A stretch of 6,476 bases of DNA from an uncultured Desulfovibrio sp. (GCA_937926875.1 CALBAX010000140.1:1-6476); one strand, 5' to 3'; shown: positions 1 through 6,301, counted from the first letter of the stretch. Numbers and translations are program-made. Notes: generated from the sequence alone by a model not told the origin.

Positions 1-159
1 GTCCTCGAGCAGGGGGGCCCAGAGGGCGTGATACTCTTTTTCAGAGGAAAGGACGAGGCGGGGCTCCCAGGCACGGAAACTCCGTACCGCACGCTCTACG
101 GGGACATGTTGCAGCAGCTGGGCGCGACTGCCCACAAAGACCAGGACACGCATGCTCAT
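1..159 (-). CDS. Unidentified protein, N-terminal 53 residues only (runs off the left edge)
   Basis: An open frame with no stop starts at ATG 159-157, 17 bases after the znuB stop, and leaves the window. A good ribosome site (GGGAG, 8 bases upstream of the ATG) and ordinary codon choice support it as real; a second ATG at 153 is a less well placed alternative. The product begins MSMRVLVFVGSRAQLLQHVP, a short beta strand followed by a glycine turn and a helix, as in Rossmann or GT-B folds. The Gly-Ser-Arg turn and the following Pro-Val faintly recall the N-terminus of UDP-GlcNAc 2-epimerase-like proteins (Gly-Thr-Arg-Pro-Glu), but this is too little to name a function. There is no signal peptide and no metal-binding pattern. 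Spacing suggests it may be co-transcribed with znuACB, although a role in metal uptake is not implied by the sequence. Confidence 0.6.
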   Translation of the reverse strand, partial: MSMRVLVFVGSRAQLLQHVPVERAVRSFRAWEPRLVLSSEKEYHALWAPLLED

Positions 160-176
160 GGATCAGGCTCCCTGCA

Positions 177-1043
177 TCACGAAAGCCGGTGGGGTCGGCG
201 CAACCGGGCCCACACGCTGCTGAGGGCGAACCAGACGCAGGCCACAAGGATCATGGTGGCGCCGCTGGCTGTGGACATCCACTCCTGTGCCGAGAGCAGC
301 AGGCCGGCTACCCCGGATGTGATGGCCACGACCTGGGCCCACCAGAACATGCCGCCCGCCGTCTGGGCAAAGTTGCGTCCTGCCGCCGCCGGGACGATGA
401 GCATGGCCGTGACCAGCAGCACGCCCACGGTCCAGACACAGAACATGACGACCAGGGCCAGCAGACCGGAAAAGACATATTGCCACAGGCAGACATTGAT
501 GCCGTGGACACGCGCCATGACAGGATTGAGGGCAATGTAGAGCAGACGGTTGTAGCCGATGATCTGAAAGACCAGCAAGGCGACGAACAGGACGGCTAGG
601 CACACGATCTCGCCCTGACTTACGGTCAGTACATCACCGTAAAGGAACTGCTGCATGGTACGGGCCATGCCCGGCTGGCGGCTGACCACTGCCAGGCCGA
701 ACGCCACGACGGCGGAAAAGACGATGCCGATGACGGTATCCGAGGAAAGGGCGCTGCCCCGGCGCACGGCCATGACGGCCAGGCCCACCAGCACGCCGAA
801 CGCAGGCATGGACCAGTGCGGATCCACAGACAGCAGCAGGCCAAGGGCCACACCGGCAAAGGCCGAATGCCCGATGGCATCGGAAAAGAAGGCCATGCGG
901 AAGGAGATGACCTCCACTCCCAGGGCGGCTGTCATGGGGGTGAGCAGCAGGACGGCCAGCAAGGCCTGCTGCATGAAGCCCAGTTTGAGGCAATCCAGCG
1001 GCAGCAGGGAAAACATATGGCAGATGGAGGAGATATCAGGCAT
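177..1043 (-). CDS. znuB: Zinc/metal ABC transporter permease, ZnuB type (ABC-3 family)
   Basis: Inner-membrane channel subunit of a zinc (or Mn/Fe) importer; it takes metal from the ZnuA binding protein and is driven by ZnuC. The 288-residue product is the usual size for the ABC-3 family and is hydrophobic throughout, with about seven to eight membrane segments. Family marks are the stretch around residues 54-68 (SDAIGHSAFAGVALG), the LYGDVL segment at 134-139 and the conserved GVLLVTAMLIVPAAA helix at 207-221. I chose ATG 1043 because AGGGG lies about 7 bases upstream and the start overlaps the end of znuC by 8 bases, giving translational coupling; the open frame extends 16 codons further into znuC but that part does not resemble the family. 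What is seen identifies the family firmly. Zinc specificity is inferred from the neighbouring binding protein. Confidence 0.93.
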   Translation of the reverse strand: MPDISSICHMFSLLPLDCLKLGFMQQALLAVLLLTPMTAALGVEVISFRMAFFSDAIGHSAFAGVALGLLLSVDPHWSMPAFGVLVGLAVMAVRRGSALSSDTVIGIVFSAVVAFGLAVVSRQPGMARTMQQFLYGDVLTVSQGEIVCLAVLFVALLVFQIIGYNRLLYIALNPVMARVHGINVCLWQYVFSGLLALVVMFCVWTVGVLLVTAMLIVPAAAGRNFAQTAGGMFWWAQVVAITSGVAGLLLSAQEWMSTASGATMILVACVWFALSSVWARLRRPHRLS

Positions 1044-1875
1044 GGCGCTGCCCCTTGTCTTCCCCGCCCGCAGGCGCCATACGCAGGGCATGGCACAGGG
1101 CGCCGCATTTGTTGCAGGCGGTTTCAGGGTGTTCGCACTGGTTGGGGTAAAGATGGATGGGCACGCCGAAGAGCTGCATCAGTGTAGGAGCAAGCAGGGT
1201 CTCCTGGGGCGGCCCCTGGGCGATGACCTTTTTGTTCAGTCCGATGACGTGATCGGCGTAATGGGCCGCCAGCGGCAGGTTATGGGTCACCATGAGCTGG
1301 GTGAAACCCTGCTGGCGCCGGGCGTTGTCGAGGACTTCCCAGAACAGGCGTTCCCCCTGGAAGTCGACCCCCGCCGCCGGTTCGTCCAGCAGCAGGATCT
1401 CGGGCTCACGGGCCAGGGCCGCGGCCAGCAGGACGCGGCGCAGTTCCCCGCCGGAGAGGTCGCTCATGCGGCGCCGGATGAGATGTTCCGCGTGCACGGG
1501 GGCCAGGGCCGCGCGGGCGCGCCGGGAGGCGCTGCCCTTGATGCCGAGCCAGAGGGGGCGGCGCTGGTGCCCCAAAGAAAGGAATTCGGCCACGGTCAGG
1601 GGCAGGGCGCTGTCCATATGCAGGTTTTGCGGCACATAGGCCAGGCGGGGGCTCCGGGCGCTGGCCCCCTGCATGCGGATCTCGCCGGTATAGGCGATCT
1701 CGTTGATGATGCAGTGCAGCAGGGTACTCTTGCCCGCGCCATTGGGGCCGACCAGGACCGTGCTGCTCCCCTGGGGGACGGCAGCCGAGATGTCCTGCAG
1801 GATATGGAGATCCCCGCGGCGGACATCCACATGGCTGATGTCGATGGCCGCAGGCTGATTAGCGAGAGAGGGCAT
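1036..1875 (-). CDS. znuC: Zinc/metal ABC transporter ATP-binding protein, ZnuC type, with C-terminal Cys cluster
   Basis: Cytoplasmic ATPase that powers the ZnuB permease. The 279-residue product has every ABC motif: Walker A GPNGAGKST at 43-51, Q-loop Gln83 in VPQNL, signature LSGGE at 140-144, Walker B ILLLDE at 160-165, D-loop GVD at 169-171 and switch His198 in VTHN. It should therefore be catalytically competent. After the core, residues 247-262 carry four Cys and two His (C247, H249, C254, C257, C261, H262), an arrangement suited to metal binding that is not part of the ABC fold. The chosen ATG at 1875 lies inside the last codons of znuA (17-base overlap) with no clear Shine-Dalgarno, so translation probably depends on ribosomes finishing znuA. 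An upstream ATG at 1914 would add 13 residues with no family match. The start is less certain than the function. Confidence 0.95.
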   Translation of the reverse strand: MPSLANQPAAIDISHVDVRRGDLHILQDISAAVPQGSSTVLVGPNGAGKSTLLHCIINEIAYTGEIRMQGASARSPRLAYVPQNLHMDSALPLTVAEFLSLGHQRRPLWLGIKGSASRRARAALAPVHAEHLIRRRMSDLSGGELRRVLLAAALAREPEILLLDEPAAGVDFQGERLFWEVLDNARRQQGFTQLMVTHNLPLAAHYADHVIGLNKKVIAQGPPQETLLAPTLMQLFGVPIHLYPNQCEHPETACNKCGALCHALRMAPAGGEDKGQRHA

Positions 1876-2791
1876 TTTCAAGAAGCTGGCAGTTGTTGCG
1901 CATCTGCTGTTCAAAGTGGTTCACAGGAGTATTTTCCGGCCCCGACGCCAGGGAATCCAGCTGGATGACGGGAACGCCCGTTTCGGCGGCCAGGGTCTCC
2001 AGCGGCCGGGGCGAGAACTGGGGTTCACCTATGAGCAGGACGGGCCGTTCTTTCCTGATATGCTCGATGCATTCCAGTAGCCGGGCGGCAGAGGGGGCCT
2101 GCTCCTCGTCCTCCTGCAGGACGTCCATGACGTCCAGGCCCGCGGAACGCATCATATATGCCAGAGAGTCATGTTGCAGCAGCACGCAGGCGCCGGGGTG
2201 GGCAGCCCCCAGGGCAGCAAGCCGCTTTTCCAGATCCAGCAGATCCTTTTGCAGGGCCGTGGCATTGTTCCGGATGGCTTCCGCCTGTTCCGGGCAGGCA
2301 AGGCCCAGGGCTTCGGCCATGATCCCGGCCATCTGGGCCGCAGCAGCAGGAGAAGTGAAGACATGCGGGTTGCCACCATGATGATGGTCACCGTGCCCTT
2401 CTTCGTGGTCGGAGCAGTCAGCGAGCAGGGCGATGCCCTGGCTGCAGTCGACTTTGTGGGCTTCAGCCTGGGCCAGTGCCGAGGCAAAAGCTGCCTCCAG
2501 TCCCAGGCCGTTCATCAGGATCATGTCCGCGGTAGCCACTTTGGTCAGGTCGGCCGGGGTCGGTGCATAATCATGGGGGCAGCCGGTGGCGGCGGGGCTC
2601 AGCAGGTCGAGACGGACATTTTCCAGACCAGCCACCAGGGGACGGGCCAGCTGCCAGACAGGGTACGTCGTGGCGAGGACGTGCACGGGCCGGGAGGCCG
2701 CCTGTACGGGCAGGGCCAGCAGCGAGAGGAAGGCCAGGATCAGGAAACTTGCAGCCGTTCGAGAACAGTACCGGGGTGTGATTGCGTGCAT
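1859..2791 (-). CDS. znuA: Zinc ABC transporter periplasmic binding protein, ZnuA type
   Basis: Periplasmic metal-binding receptor that delivers zinc to ZnuB. The 310-residue product is of usual length for cluster A-I binding proteins. Residues 1-31 form a Sec signal peptide (basic n-region, hydrophobic core about 14-27, likely cleavage after VQA). Expected metal ligands are visible: H73 (CPHDYAP), H143 (NPHVF), H207 (QHDSLAY) and D279 (QLDSLAS). His rather than Glu at the third position favours zinc over manganese, by comparison with known ZnuA and PsaA proteins. A short His/acid-rich loop at about 128-143 (five His before H143) is typical of ZnuA and is bracketed by C116, C126 and C166; C241 and C301 could form a C-terminal disulfide. 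It is first in the operon and read from a Fur-family-type operator. The ATG at 2791 lacks a good ribosome site but gives a proper signal peptide. Confidence 0.93.
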   Translation of the reverse strand: MHAITPRYCSRTAASFLILAFLSLLALPVQAASRPVHVLATTYPVWQLARPLVAGLENVRLDLLSPAATGCPHDYAPTPADLTKVATADMILMNGLGLEAAFASALAQAEAHKVDCSQGIALLADCSDHEEGHGDHHHGGNPHVFTSPAAAAQMAGIMAEALGLACPEQAEAIRNNATALQKDLLDLEKRLAALGAAHPGACVLLQHDSLAYMMRSAGLDVMDVLQEDEEQAPSAARLLECIEHIRKERPVLLIGEPQFSPRPLETLAAETGVPVIQLDSLASGPENTPVNHFEQQMRNNCQLLENALSR

Positions 2792-2802
2792 AGGACAGAT
2801 CC

Positions 2803-2815
2803 GAAAATGATTTTC
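2803..2815. promoter_or_regulatory. Fur/Zur-type operator upstream of znuA
   Basis: A perfect 13-base palindrome, GAAAAT-G-ATTTTC, lies 11 bases before the znuA start codon and about 28 bases downstream of a TTGACA -35 box, so it covers the probable transcription start. Palindromes of this 6-1-6 AT-rich form are typical targets of Fur-family repressors. Next to a zinc transporter the natural candidate is Zur; Fur is the alternative, and the sequence alone does not decide. Binding would block the znuACB operon when metal is sufficient. The site is 42 bases upstream of the proposed mobA -35 box, so control of mobA is unlikely but not excluded. Confidence 0.75.
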
Positions 2816-2822
2816 AAAAAGC

Positions 2823-2849
2823 CTAGTAAAAAACTTGGCTGTCTGTCAA
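2823..2849 (-). promoter_or_regulatory. Probable promoter of the znuACB operon
   Basis: On the minus strand a perfect -35 hexamer TTGACA (2849-2844) is followed by a weak -10-like TACTAG (2828-2823, 3 of 6 matches) with a short 15-base spacer. Transcription would begin near 2815, within the Fur-family palindrome, leaving a leader of about 25 bases. The -35 box and the operator position support the call; the -10 assignment is uncertain. Confidence 0.5.
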
Positions 2850-2857
2850 CCACAGAC

Positions 2858-2886
2858 TTGCCAGCCTCTCCGGCGGGCATTATGCT
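2858..2886 (+). promoter_or_regulatory. Probable sigma-70-type promoter of mobA
   Basis: TTGCCA (2858-2863, 5 of 6 to the -35 consensus) and TATGCT (2881-2886, 4 of 6 to the -10 consensus) are separated by exactly 17 bases. Transcription would start near 2893, about 47 bases before the chosen GTG start. A small inverted repeat, TGCCAG at 2859-2864 and CTGGCA at 2885-2890, spans the promoter; its significance is unclear. Confidence 0.45.
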
Positions 2887-2929
2887 GGCAGGAAGACGTC
2901 TTGGCAAGGCATTTTATGGCTCCAGCGAC

Positions 2930-2935
2930 AGGAGG
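2930..2935 (+). promoter_or_regulatory. Ribosome binding site deciding the mobA start
   Basis: AGGAGG with 4 bases to GTG 2940. It is the strongest Shine-Dalgarno in this intergenic region and favours the GTG over the in-frame ATG at 2916, which has only AAGG about 6 bases upstream. The spacing is slightly short. Confidence 0.6.
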
Positions 2936-2939
2936 GAAC

Positions 2940-3593
2940 GTGATACGGATCGCCGGTGTCGTTTTGGCGGGGGGGCGTTCCCGGCGTATGGGCCGGGACA
3001 AGAGCCTGTTGCGCCTGGGAGGGGACGCGGCCCCGAGCCTGCTGGAGCGGAGCGTCGCTCTGCTGCGGCCGCTGTGCGAGCAGGTCTGGGTATCGTGCCG
3101 GGCAGGGCAGGAGTATGCCGGACAATGCTGTGTACCGGACATCTTGCCGGCTTCCGGCCCCATTTGCGGCGTCCATGCGGCACTGGTCCGTGCTCGTGTG
3201 GCAGGTATCCCTGCGGTGCTGGCACTTTCATGCGACATGCCGTTCATGCATGCGGGCATGCTGCGACGTCTGGTCGTGGCCTTTGCCGCCTCTCCCCGCC
3301 AGGCCCTGATGACGGCCTTCATGGCGCCCAATGGCTGGACGGAATCCCTGGCCGCCATCTACCGGGTGGAGGCCCTCCCTTTTCTGGAAGCCGCGGTGGC
3401 TCAAGGGCACCTCAAGATGCGGGAGGCCGTGCCGCTGGAGCGGCAATGTTTCGAACCTTACGGTACGGAGGACGCCCGCGCATTCTTCAACGTCAATACG
3501 CCGCAGGATCTGCAAGAGGCAACATCTGCCTTGGATGACATCATGGGCCAGGAGACGGATGGGAAATTTGCCGAAATCCCTGACCGGGCTTGA
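2940..3593 (+). CDS. mobA: Molybdenum cofactor guanylyltransferase MobA
   Basis: Cytoplasmic enzyme that transfers GMP from GTP to Mo-molybdopterin to make the guanine dinucleotide cofactor, used in bis-MGD enzymes such as formate dehydrogenase. The 217-residue product is close to the usual length (about 190-220). The nucleotide-binding start is clear: LAGG at 9-12 with RMGRDK at 16-21, forming the LAGGxSxRMGxDK signature. The GP of PASGPICG is at 73-74, the metal-binding Asp99 sits in LSCDMPF, and the C-terminal NVNTPQDL at 184-191 is also typical. I chose GTG 2940 because AGGAGG precedes it and the signature then falls a few residues from the N-terminus, as in E. coli MobA; ATG 2916 would add eight residues and remains possible. 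It is divergent from znuA and has no other cofactor gene beside it here. No odd substitutions were seen. Confidence 0.93.
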   Translation: MIRIAGVVLAGGRSRRMGRDKSLLRLGGDAAPSLLERSVALLRPLCEQVWVSCRAGQEYAGQCCVPDILPASGPICGVHAALVRARVAGIPAVLALSCDMPFMHAGMLRRLVVAFAASPRQALMTAFMAPNGWTESLAAIYRVEALPFLEAAVAQGHLKMREAVPLERQCFEPYGTEDARAFFNVNTPQDLQEATSALDDIMGQETDGKFAEIPDRA

Positions 3594-3618
3594 ATCTGCA
3601 CCCTGCTTGGGATATTAT
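3590..3618 (+). promoter_or_regulatory. Probable promoter of the dikinase-like gene
   Basis: TTGAAT (3590-3595) overlapping the mobA stop codon and TATTAT (3613-3618, 5 of 6 to the -10 consensus) are separated by 17 bases. Transcription would begin near 3625, leaving a leader of about 79 bases before ATG 3704. This would let the downstream pair be expressed independently of mobA; read-through from mobA is also possible because no terminator is seen. Confidence 0.5.
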
Positions 3619-3629
3619 GCACAATATCC
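3610..3629. promoter_or_regulatory. Operator-like 20-base dyad over the promoter
   Basis: GGATATT-ATGCAC-AATATCC: two 7-base arms in perfect inverted symmetry around a 6-base centre whose inner TGCA is also symmetric, so 9 of 10 base pairs match. It covers the proposed -10 box and start site, the usual place for a repressor. There is no following T-run, so it is not an intrinsic terminator. The regulator is unknown; the AT-rich arms with a 6-base centre faintly recall ModE sites, and mobA lies next door, but this is speculation. Confidence 0.55.
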
Positions 3630-3693
3630 TGCCGATCGTTTTCGCGGCCTCCTGTAAAGCGGTGGCTTTTTGCCGTCCCTTGTTTTTTCGGAC

Positions 3694-3697
3694 GAGG
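3694..3697 (+). promoter_or_regulatory. Ribosome binding site deciding the dikinase-like start
   Basis: GAGG (within GAGGAAG) 6 bases before ATG 3704. No comparable site precedes the upstream in-frame TTG 3590 or ATG 3617, so translation is placed at 3704. Confidence 0.75.
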
Positions 3698-3703
3698 AAG
3701 AAA

Positions 3704-6301
3704 ATGTTTTTAAGCAAATTTTTCAAACGGGTTACCAGAGACAAAAAAGGCAGTTCCGCCACGGACGGCAGTCCAGAACACACGTTTGCTGTTCGCCATC
3801 ATCGCTTCAAATTGTTTTTGACGGCCTGGAACAAATTCCAGGAGAACATGACCTCTCTGGAATATACCCTGTGTTGTGACCATCCCTTTGGCCTGCACCG
3901 GGTCCGGGCCCTGTGCACCAGCGTGGCCACGCAAGTGTACCAGTGCATCCAGCATCTCGAACGCCTCAATCCTTCCCAGTGCAAGGCACTGTATGAACGC
4001 TTCGACCATTTGCAGACAGCGGTAGCCAGTGAGGTCTACCCGCATGTGCCGTTGCTGGCAGGACCGTACGTCATCCCGCTGGAAGAGGCGGGCCGGGCAG
4101 CGGAAGCCCATCTGGCCGACAAATCCACAGCCCGCCTGGGCGAGCTGCGCCGCCAGAGGCCCGGCGTTGTCCCTGACGGTTTCGTGGTGACGGCCGCGGG
4201 CTGCATGAGCCTGTTCGCCGGCACGGGGATGCTGGAAGAGATGAACCGGCGCATCCAGGCCGCGGGGGGCTATCTTCCCGAGACCCTGCAGGAGCTTTCG
4301 GAAAGCCTGAGCGAACTGACGGAAAGCACGCCGTTGCCGGACAGACTGGTGGAAGAATTCTGCGCCGCGCTGGCGGAACTGCGCAAAAAATGCCCGGGCG
4401 GGATGCGCCTGCTGTTCAAGGGGCGCTTGTGGCCCTGCATGGATGACGGCGAGGACTCGCCGGGCACGGACCCCGGGCTTCTGGTCTGGGGCCCCACCGT
4501 CTCCTTGCACGCGCCCGACATGGACATCCTGGCCTCCCTGCATACGACGCTGGCCCGCAAGCAGCAGGCTCAGGCCCTGATCTACCGGCGTGCCCGTGGC
4601 CTGATGGAAGCCAATGCCCGCATCTGCATCACCTGCCTTGCCGTGGAGGAGGGTAGTTTCGGCGGTATGGTCCATACGGCCAACCCCATCGACCTGAAGG
4701 GCGGCAACGTCCATATCTACTTCTGCAACGGGCTGCCGCAGGACATGGAATATTCTCTGGTGCCCGTCAACGTGATGCACGTTTCCCGGATCCCGCCGTA
4801 CAGGGTCAGTGCCCGATGTATGCACGATGCCGAAGACGGCAGCTCTTTTTCCGATCAGGCGGCCGCGGACGTGGCTGCCCTGGCCATGGAGCTGGAAACT
4901 GTGTCCGGCTGCCCCCAGTCCATGGTTTGGCTGCGTACGCCCTCCGGCCGGACGCAGGTCCTCATGGCCCGGCCCATGGTTATCAAGGCCCGGACCCAGG
5001 AAGAGCGCGAAGAAGAAGCCGAGTCCTGGGCGGACGACAATTTGCCCGCTCCCCTGCTGACCGGCGGTGTCACTACCAGCCGCGGCCGGGCCTGCGGCCC
5101 GGTGGTCATCGCCCGTTCCTGGTCCGATGTCCTGGACTTCCCGGACGGCGGCATCCTGGTGGTGCAGCGAGACCTGTACCAGTGGGCCTCGCTGGTGGAC
5201 CGTGCCGGGGCCATCATCGCCGAAGATGGCCTGTTGGGCTCACGTTTGTTCTCCCTGGCCCGCGAGTTCGGCATCCCCGCCATGTTCGGCCTGCCCGGAG
5301 CCATGGAAAAACTGACGCCGGGCGGCAAGGTGACGGTCTGCACGGAGATGGGCTGTGTCTTTACCGGCCAGCTTGACGAACTGCTGTCACAGGCCAGCCC
5401 GCCCCGCGACTATCTGCCCGGCAGCCCTGTATACCGGGTGTTGCAGCACGCGGCAGAACACATCCTGCCCCTGACCATCGACGTGGACAGCGTGGACTTC
5501 AAGGCGGCCAACTGCCAGACGTATCACGACATCGCCCGCTATTGCCATGAGAAGGCCGTCAGTGCCATGTTCACCCTGGGGTCTGACAAGCAGTACGCGG
5601 CCCAGCGCATCAAGCAGCTGCGGGACAAGGTGCTCAAGCAATTCTGGGTCGTGAACCTCAATGACGGCTTCGGCAAGGTCCAGCCCGGGCCGGTCATCGA
5701 CGTGGAGGACATCACCTCCATCCCCATGCAGGCTGTCTGGCGCGGCATGAACGCCTATCCCTGGCAGGGGCCCCCGCCGGTGGACGGCAAAGGCTTCCTT
5801 TCCGTGCTGTTCGAGGCCACGGCCAATCCCAATCTGGATCCGGCGGCGCAGACGGCCTATTTTACGGAAAAGAACTATTTCATGGTGTCGCGCGACTATT
5901 GCAGCCTGCATTCGCGCTTCGGCTTCCATTTCGTGTCTGTGGAAGCCCGGCTGGGGGACCGTACGCCGGAAAATTATGTGGCCTTCCAGCTGCGCGGCGG
6001 GGCGGCCAATATCGAGCGCCGTATCCTGCGGGTACGCTTCGTGGCCGATCTGCTGTGGGAATTCGGCCTGACGCCGGTGGTCCGCAACGACGCCGTGACC
6101 GCGCGTCTTGAGGGCATGGATATGGAGGAAGGCCAGTGCCTGCTGGCTGTGGCAGGCTATCTGACCATCCATACCCGCCAGCTGGACATGATCATGCAGG
6201 ACAGCGCCAAGGTGGCGGCGACCCGCAAGACAATGCTGAACCATTGCCGTATCCTGCTGACTGGTGGAGACCTTTCCCAGATTTCAGCCAAGGAGGAGTA
6301 G
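3704..6301 (+). CDS. PEP synthase/pyruvate phosphate dikinase-like protein lacking the catalytic histidine (probable pseudoenzyme)
   Basis: An 865-residue, probably cytoplasmic protein. Residues 1-16 are basic and amphipathic (MFLSKFFKRVTRDKKG); 30-140 look helical and unassigned. Residues about 155-427 follow the nucleotide-binding module of PEP synthase/PPDK: VPDGFVV at 156-162, a GGMVHTANP segment at 320-328 and the closing QVLMARPMVI at 418-427. Residues about 452-555 match the swivelling phosphohistidine module (TTSRGRACGPVVIARS, then LVVQRDLYQWASLVDRAGAII, then AREFGIPAMFG). The phosphorylated His of that motif aligns with Arg514 (LGSRLF), and the Val-Arg-Ser-Ser of the ATP module is replaced near 236-241 by LLFKGR, so normal dikinase chemistry is unlikely. 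Residues about 575-865 match no family I recognise; the PEP-binding barrel is absent. ATG 3704 has a good ribosome site. It is followed at once by a sensor-kinase-like gene, suggesting a regulatory role. Confidence 0.85.
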   Translation: MFLSKFFKRVTRDKKGSSATDGSPEHTFAVRHHRFKLFLTAWNKFQENMTSLEYTLCCDHPFGLHRVRALCTSVATQVYQCIQHLERLNPSQCKALYERFDHLQTAVASEVYPHVPLLAGPYVIPLEEAGRAAEAHLADKSTARLGELRRQRPGVVPDGFVVTAAGCMSLFAGTGMLEEMNRRIQAAGGYLPETLQELSESLSELTESTPLPDRLVEEFCAALAELRKKCPGGMRLLFKGRLWPCMDDGEDSPGTDPGLLVWGPTVSLHAPDMDILASLHTTLARKQQAQALIYRRARGLMEANARICITCLAVEEGSFGGMVHTANPIDLKGGNVHIYFCNGLPQDMEYSLVPVNVMHVSRIPPYRVSARCMHDAEDGSSFSDQAAADVAALAMELETVSGCPQSMVWLRTPSGRTQVLMARPMVIKARTQEEREEEAESWADDNLPAPLLTGGVTTSRGRACGPVVIARSWSDVLDFPDGGILVVQRDLYQWASLVDRAGAIIAEDGLLGSRLFSLAREFGIPAMFGLPGAMEKLTPGGKVTVCTEMGCVFTGQLDELLSQASPPRDYLPGSPVYRVLQHAAEHILPLTIDVDSVDFKAANCQTYHDIARYCHEKAVSAMFTLGSDKQYAAQRIKQLRDKVLKQFWVVNLNDGFGKVQPGPVIDVEDITSIPMQAVWRGMNAYPWQGPPPVDGKGFLSVLFEATANPNLDPAAQTAYFTEKNYFMVSRDYCSLHSRFGFHFVSVEARLGDRTPENYVAFQLRGGAANIERRILRVRFVADLLWEFGLTPVVRNDAVTARLEGMDMEEGQCLLAVAGYLTIHTRQLDMIMQDSAKVAATRKTMLNHCRILLTGGDLSQISAKEE
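6291..6296 (+). promoter_or_regulatory. Ribosome binding site inside the end of the dikinase-like gene
   Basis: AGGAGG within the last codons of the upstream gene, 5 bases before ATG 6302. It shows that the next gene is translated from the same message and is probably coupled to its neighbour. Confidence 0.8.

Noticed and set aside
655..1968. Long plus-strand open frame of 437 codons opposite znuB and znuC
   Set aside because: It lies antisense to two well-supported genes with intact family motifs; its product is low-complexity, Arg/Gly/Gln-rich and matches nothing, as expected for a shadow frame in high-GC DNA.
2900..2908. Small palindrome CTTGGCAAG with related TTGCCA/TGGCA copies near the mobA promoter
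   Set aside because: Short repeats of this size are expected by chance in GC-rich DNA and no consistent spacing or regulator is suggested.
2887..2939. Molybdenum cofactor riboswitch ahead of mobA
   Set aside because: The predicted leader is only about 50 bases, too short for the known Moco aptamer, and shows no elaborate pairing.
2171..3538. Plus-strand open frame of 455 codons spanning znuA, the intergenic region and mobA
   Set aside because: It is antisense to znuA and out of frame with mobA, crosses both promoters, and its product has no family features.
3610..3629. Dyad as a rho-independent terminator of mobA
   Set aside because: The stem is AT-rich and is not followed by a T-run; its overlap with promoter hexamers suits an operator better.
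3590..3703. N-terminal extension of the dikinase-like protein from TTG 3590 or ATG 3617
   Set aside because: Neither start has a ribosome site, the extension runs through the promoter-like sequence and dyad, and ATG 3704 has a well-placed GAGG.
3710..4825. Minus-strand open frame of 371 codons inside the dikinase-like gene
   Set aside because: The plus-strand frame has clear domain motifs and a good ribosome site; the antisense product is a His/Gln/Arg-rich shadow.
5387..6244. Minus-strand open frame of 285 codons opposite the C-terminal part of the dikinase-like gene
   Set aside because: Although the C-terminal region opposite is unrecognised, it continues the plus-strand frame without interruption to a coupled stop/start; the antisense product shows typical shadow composition.
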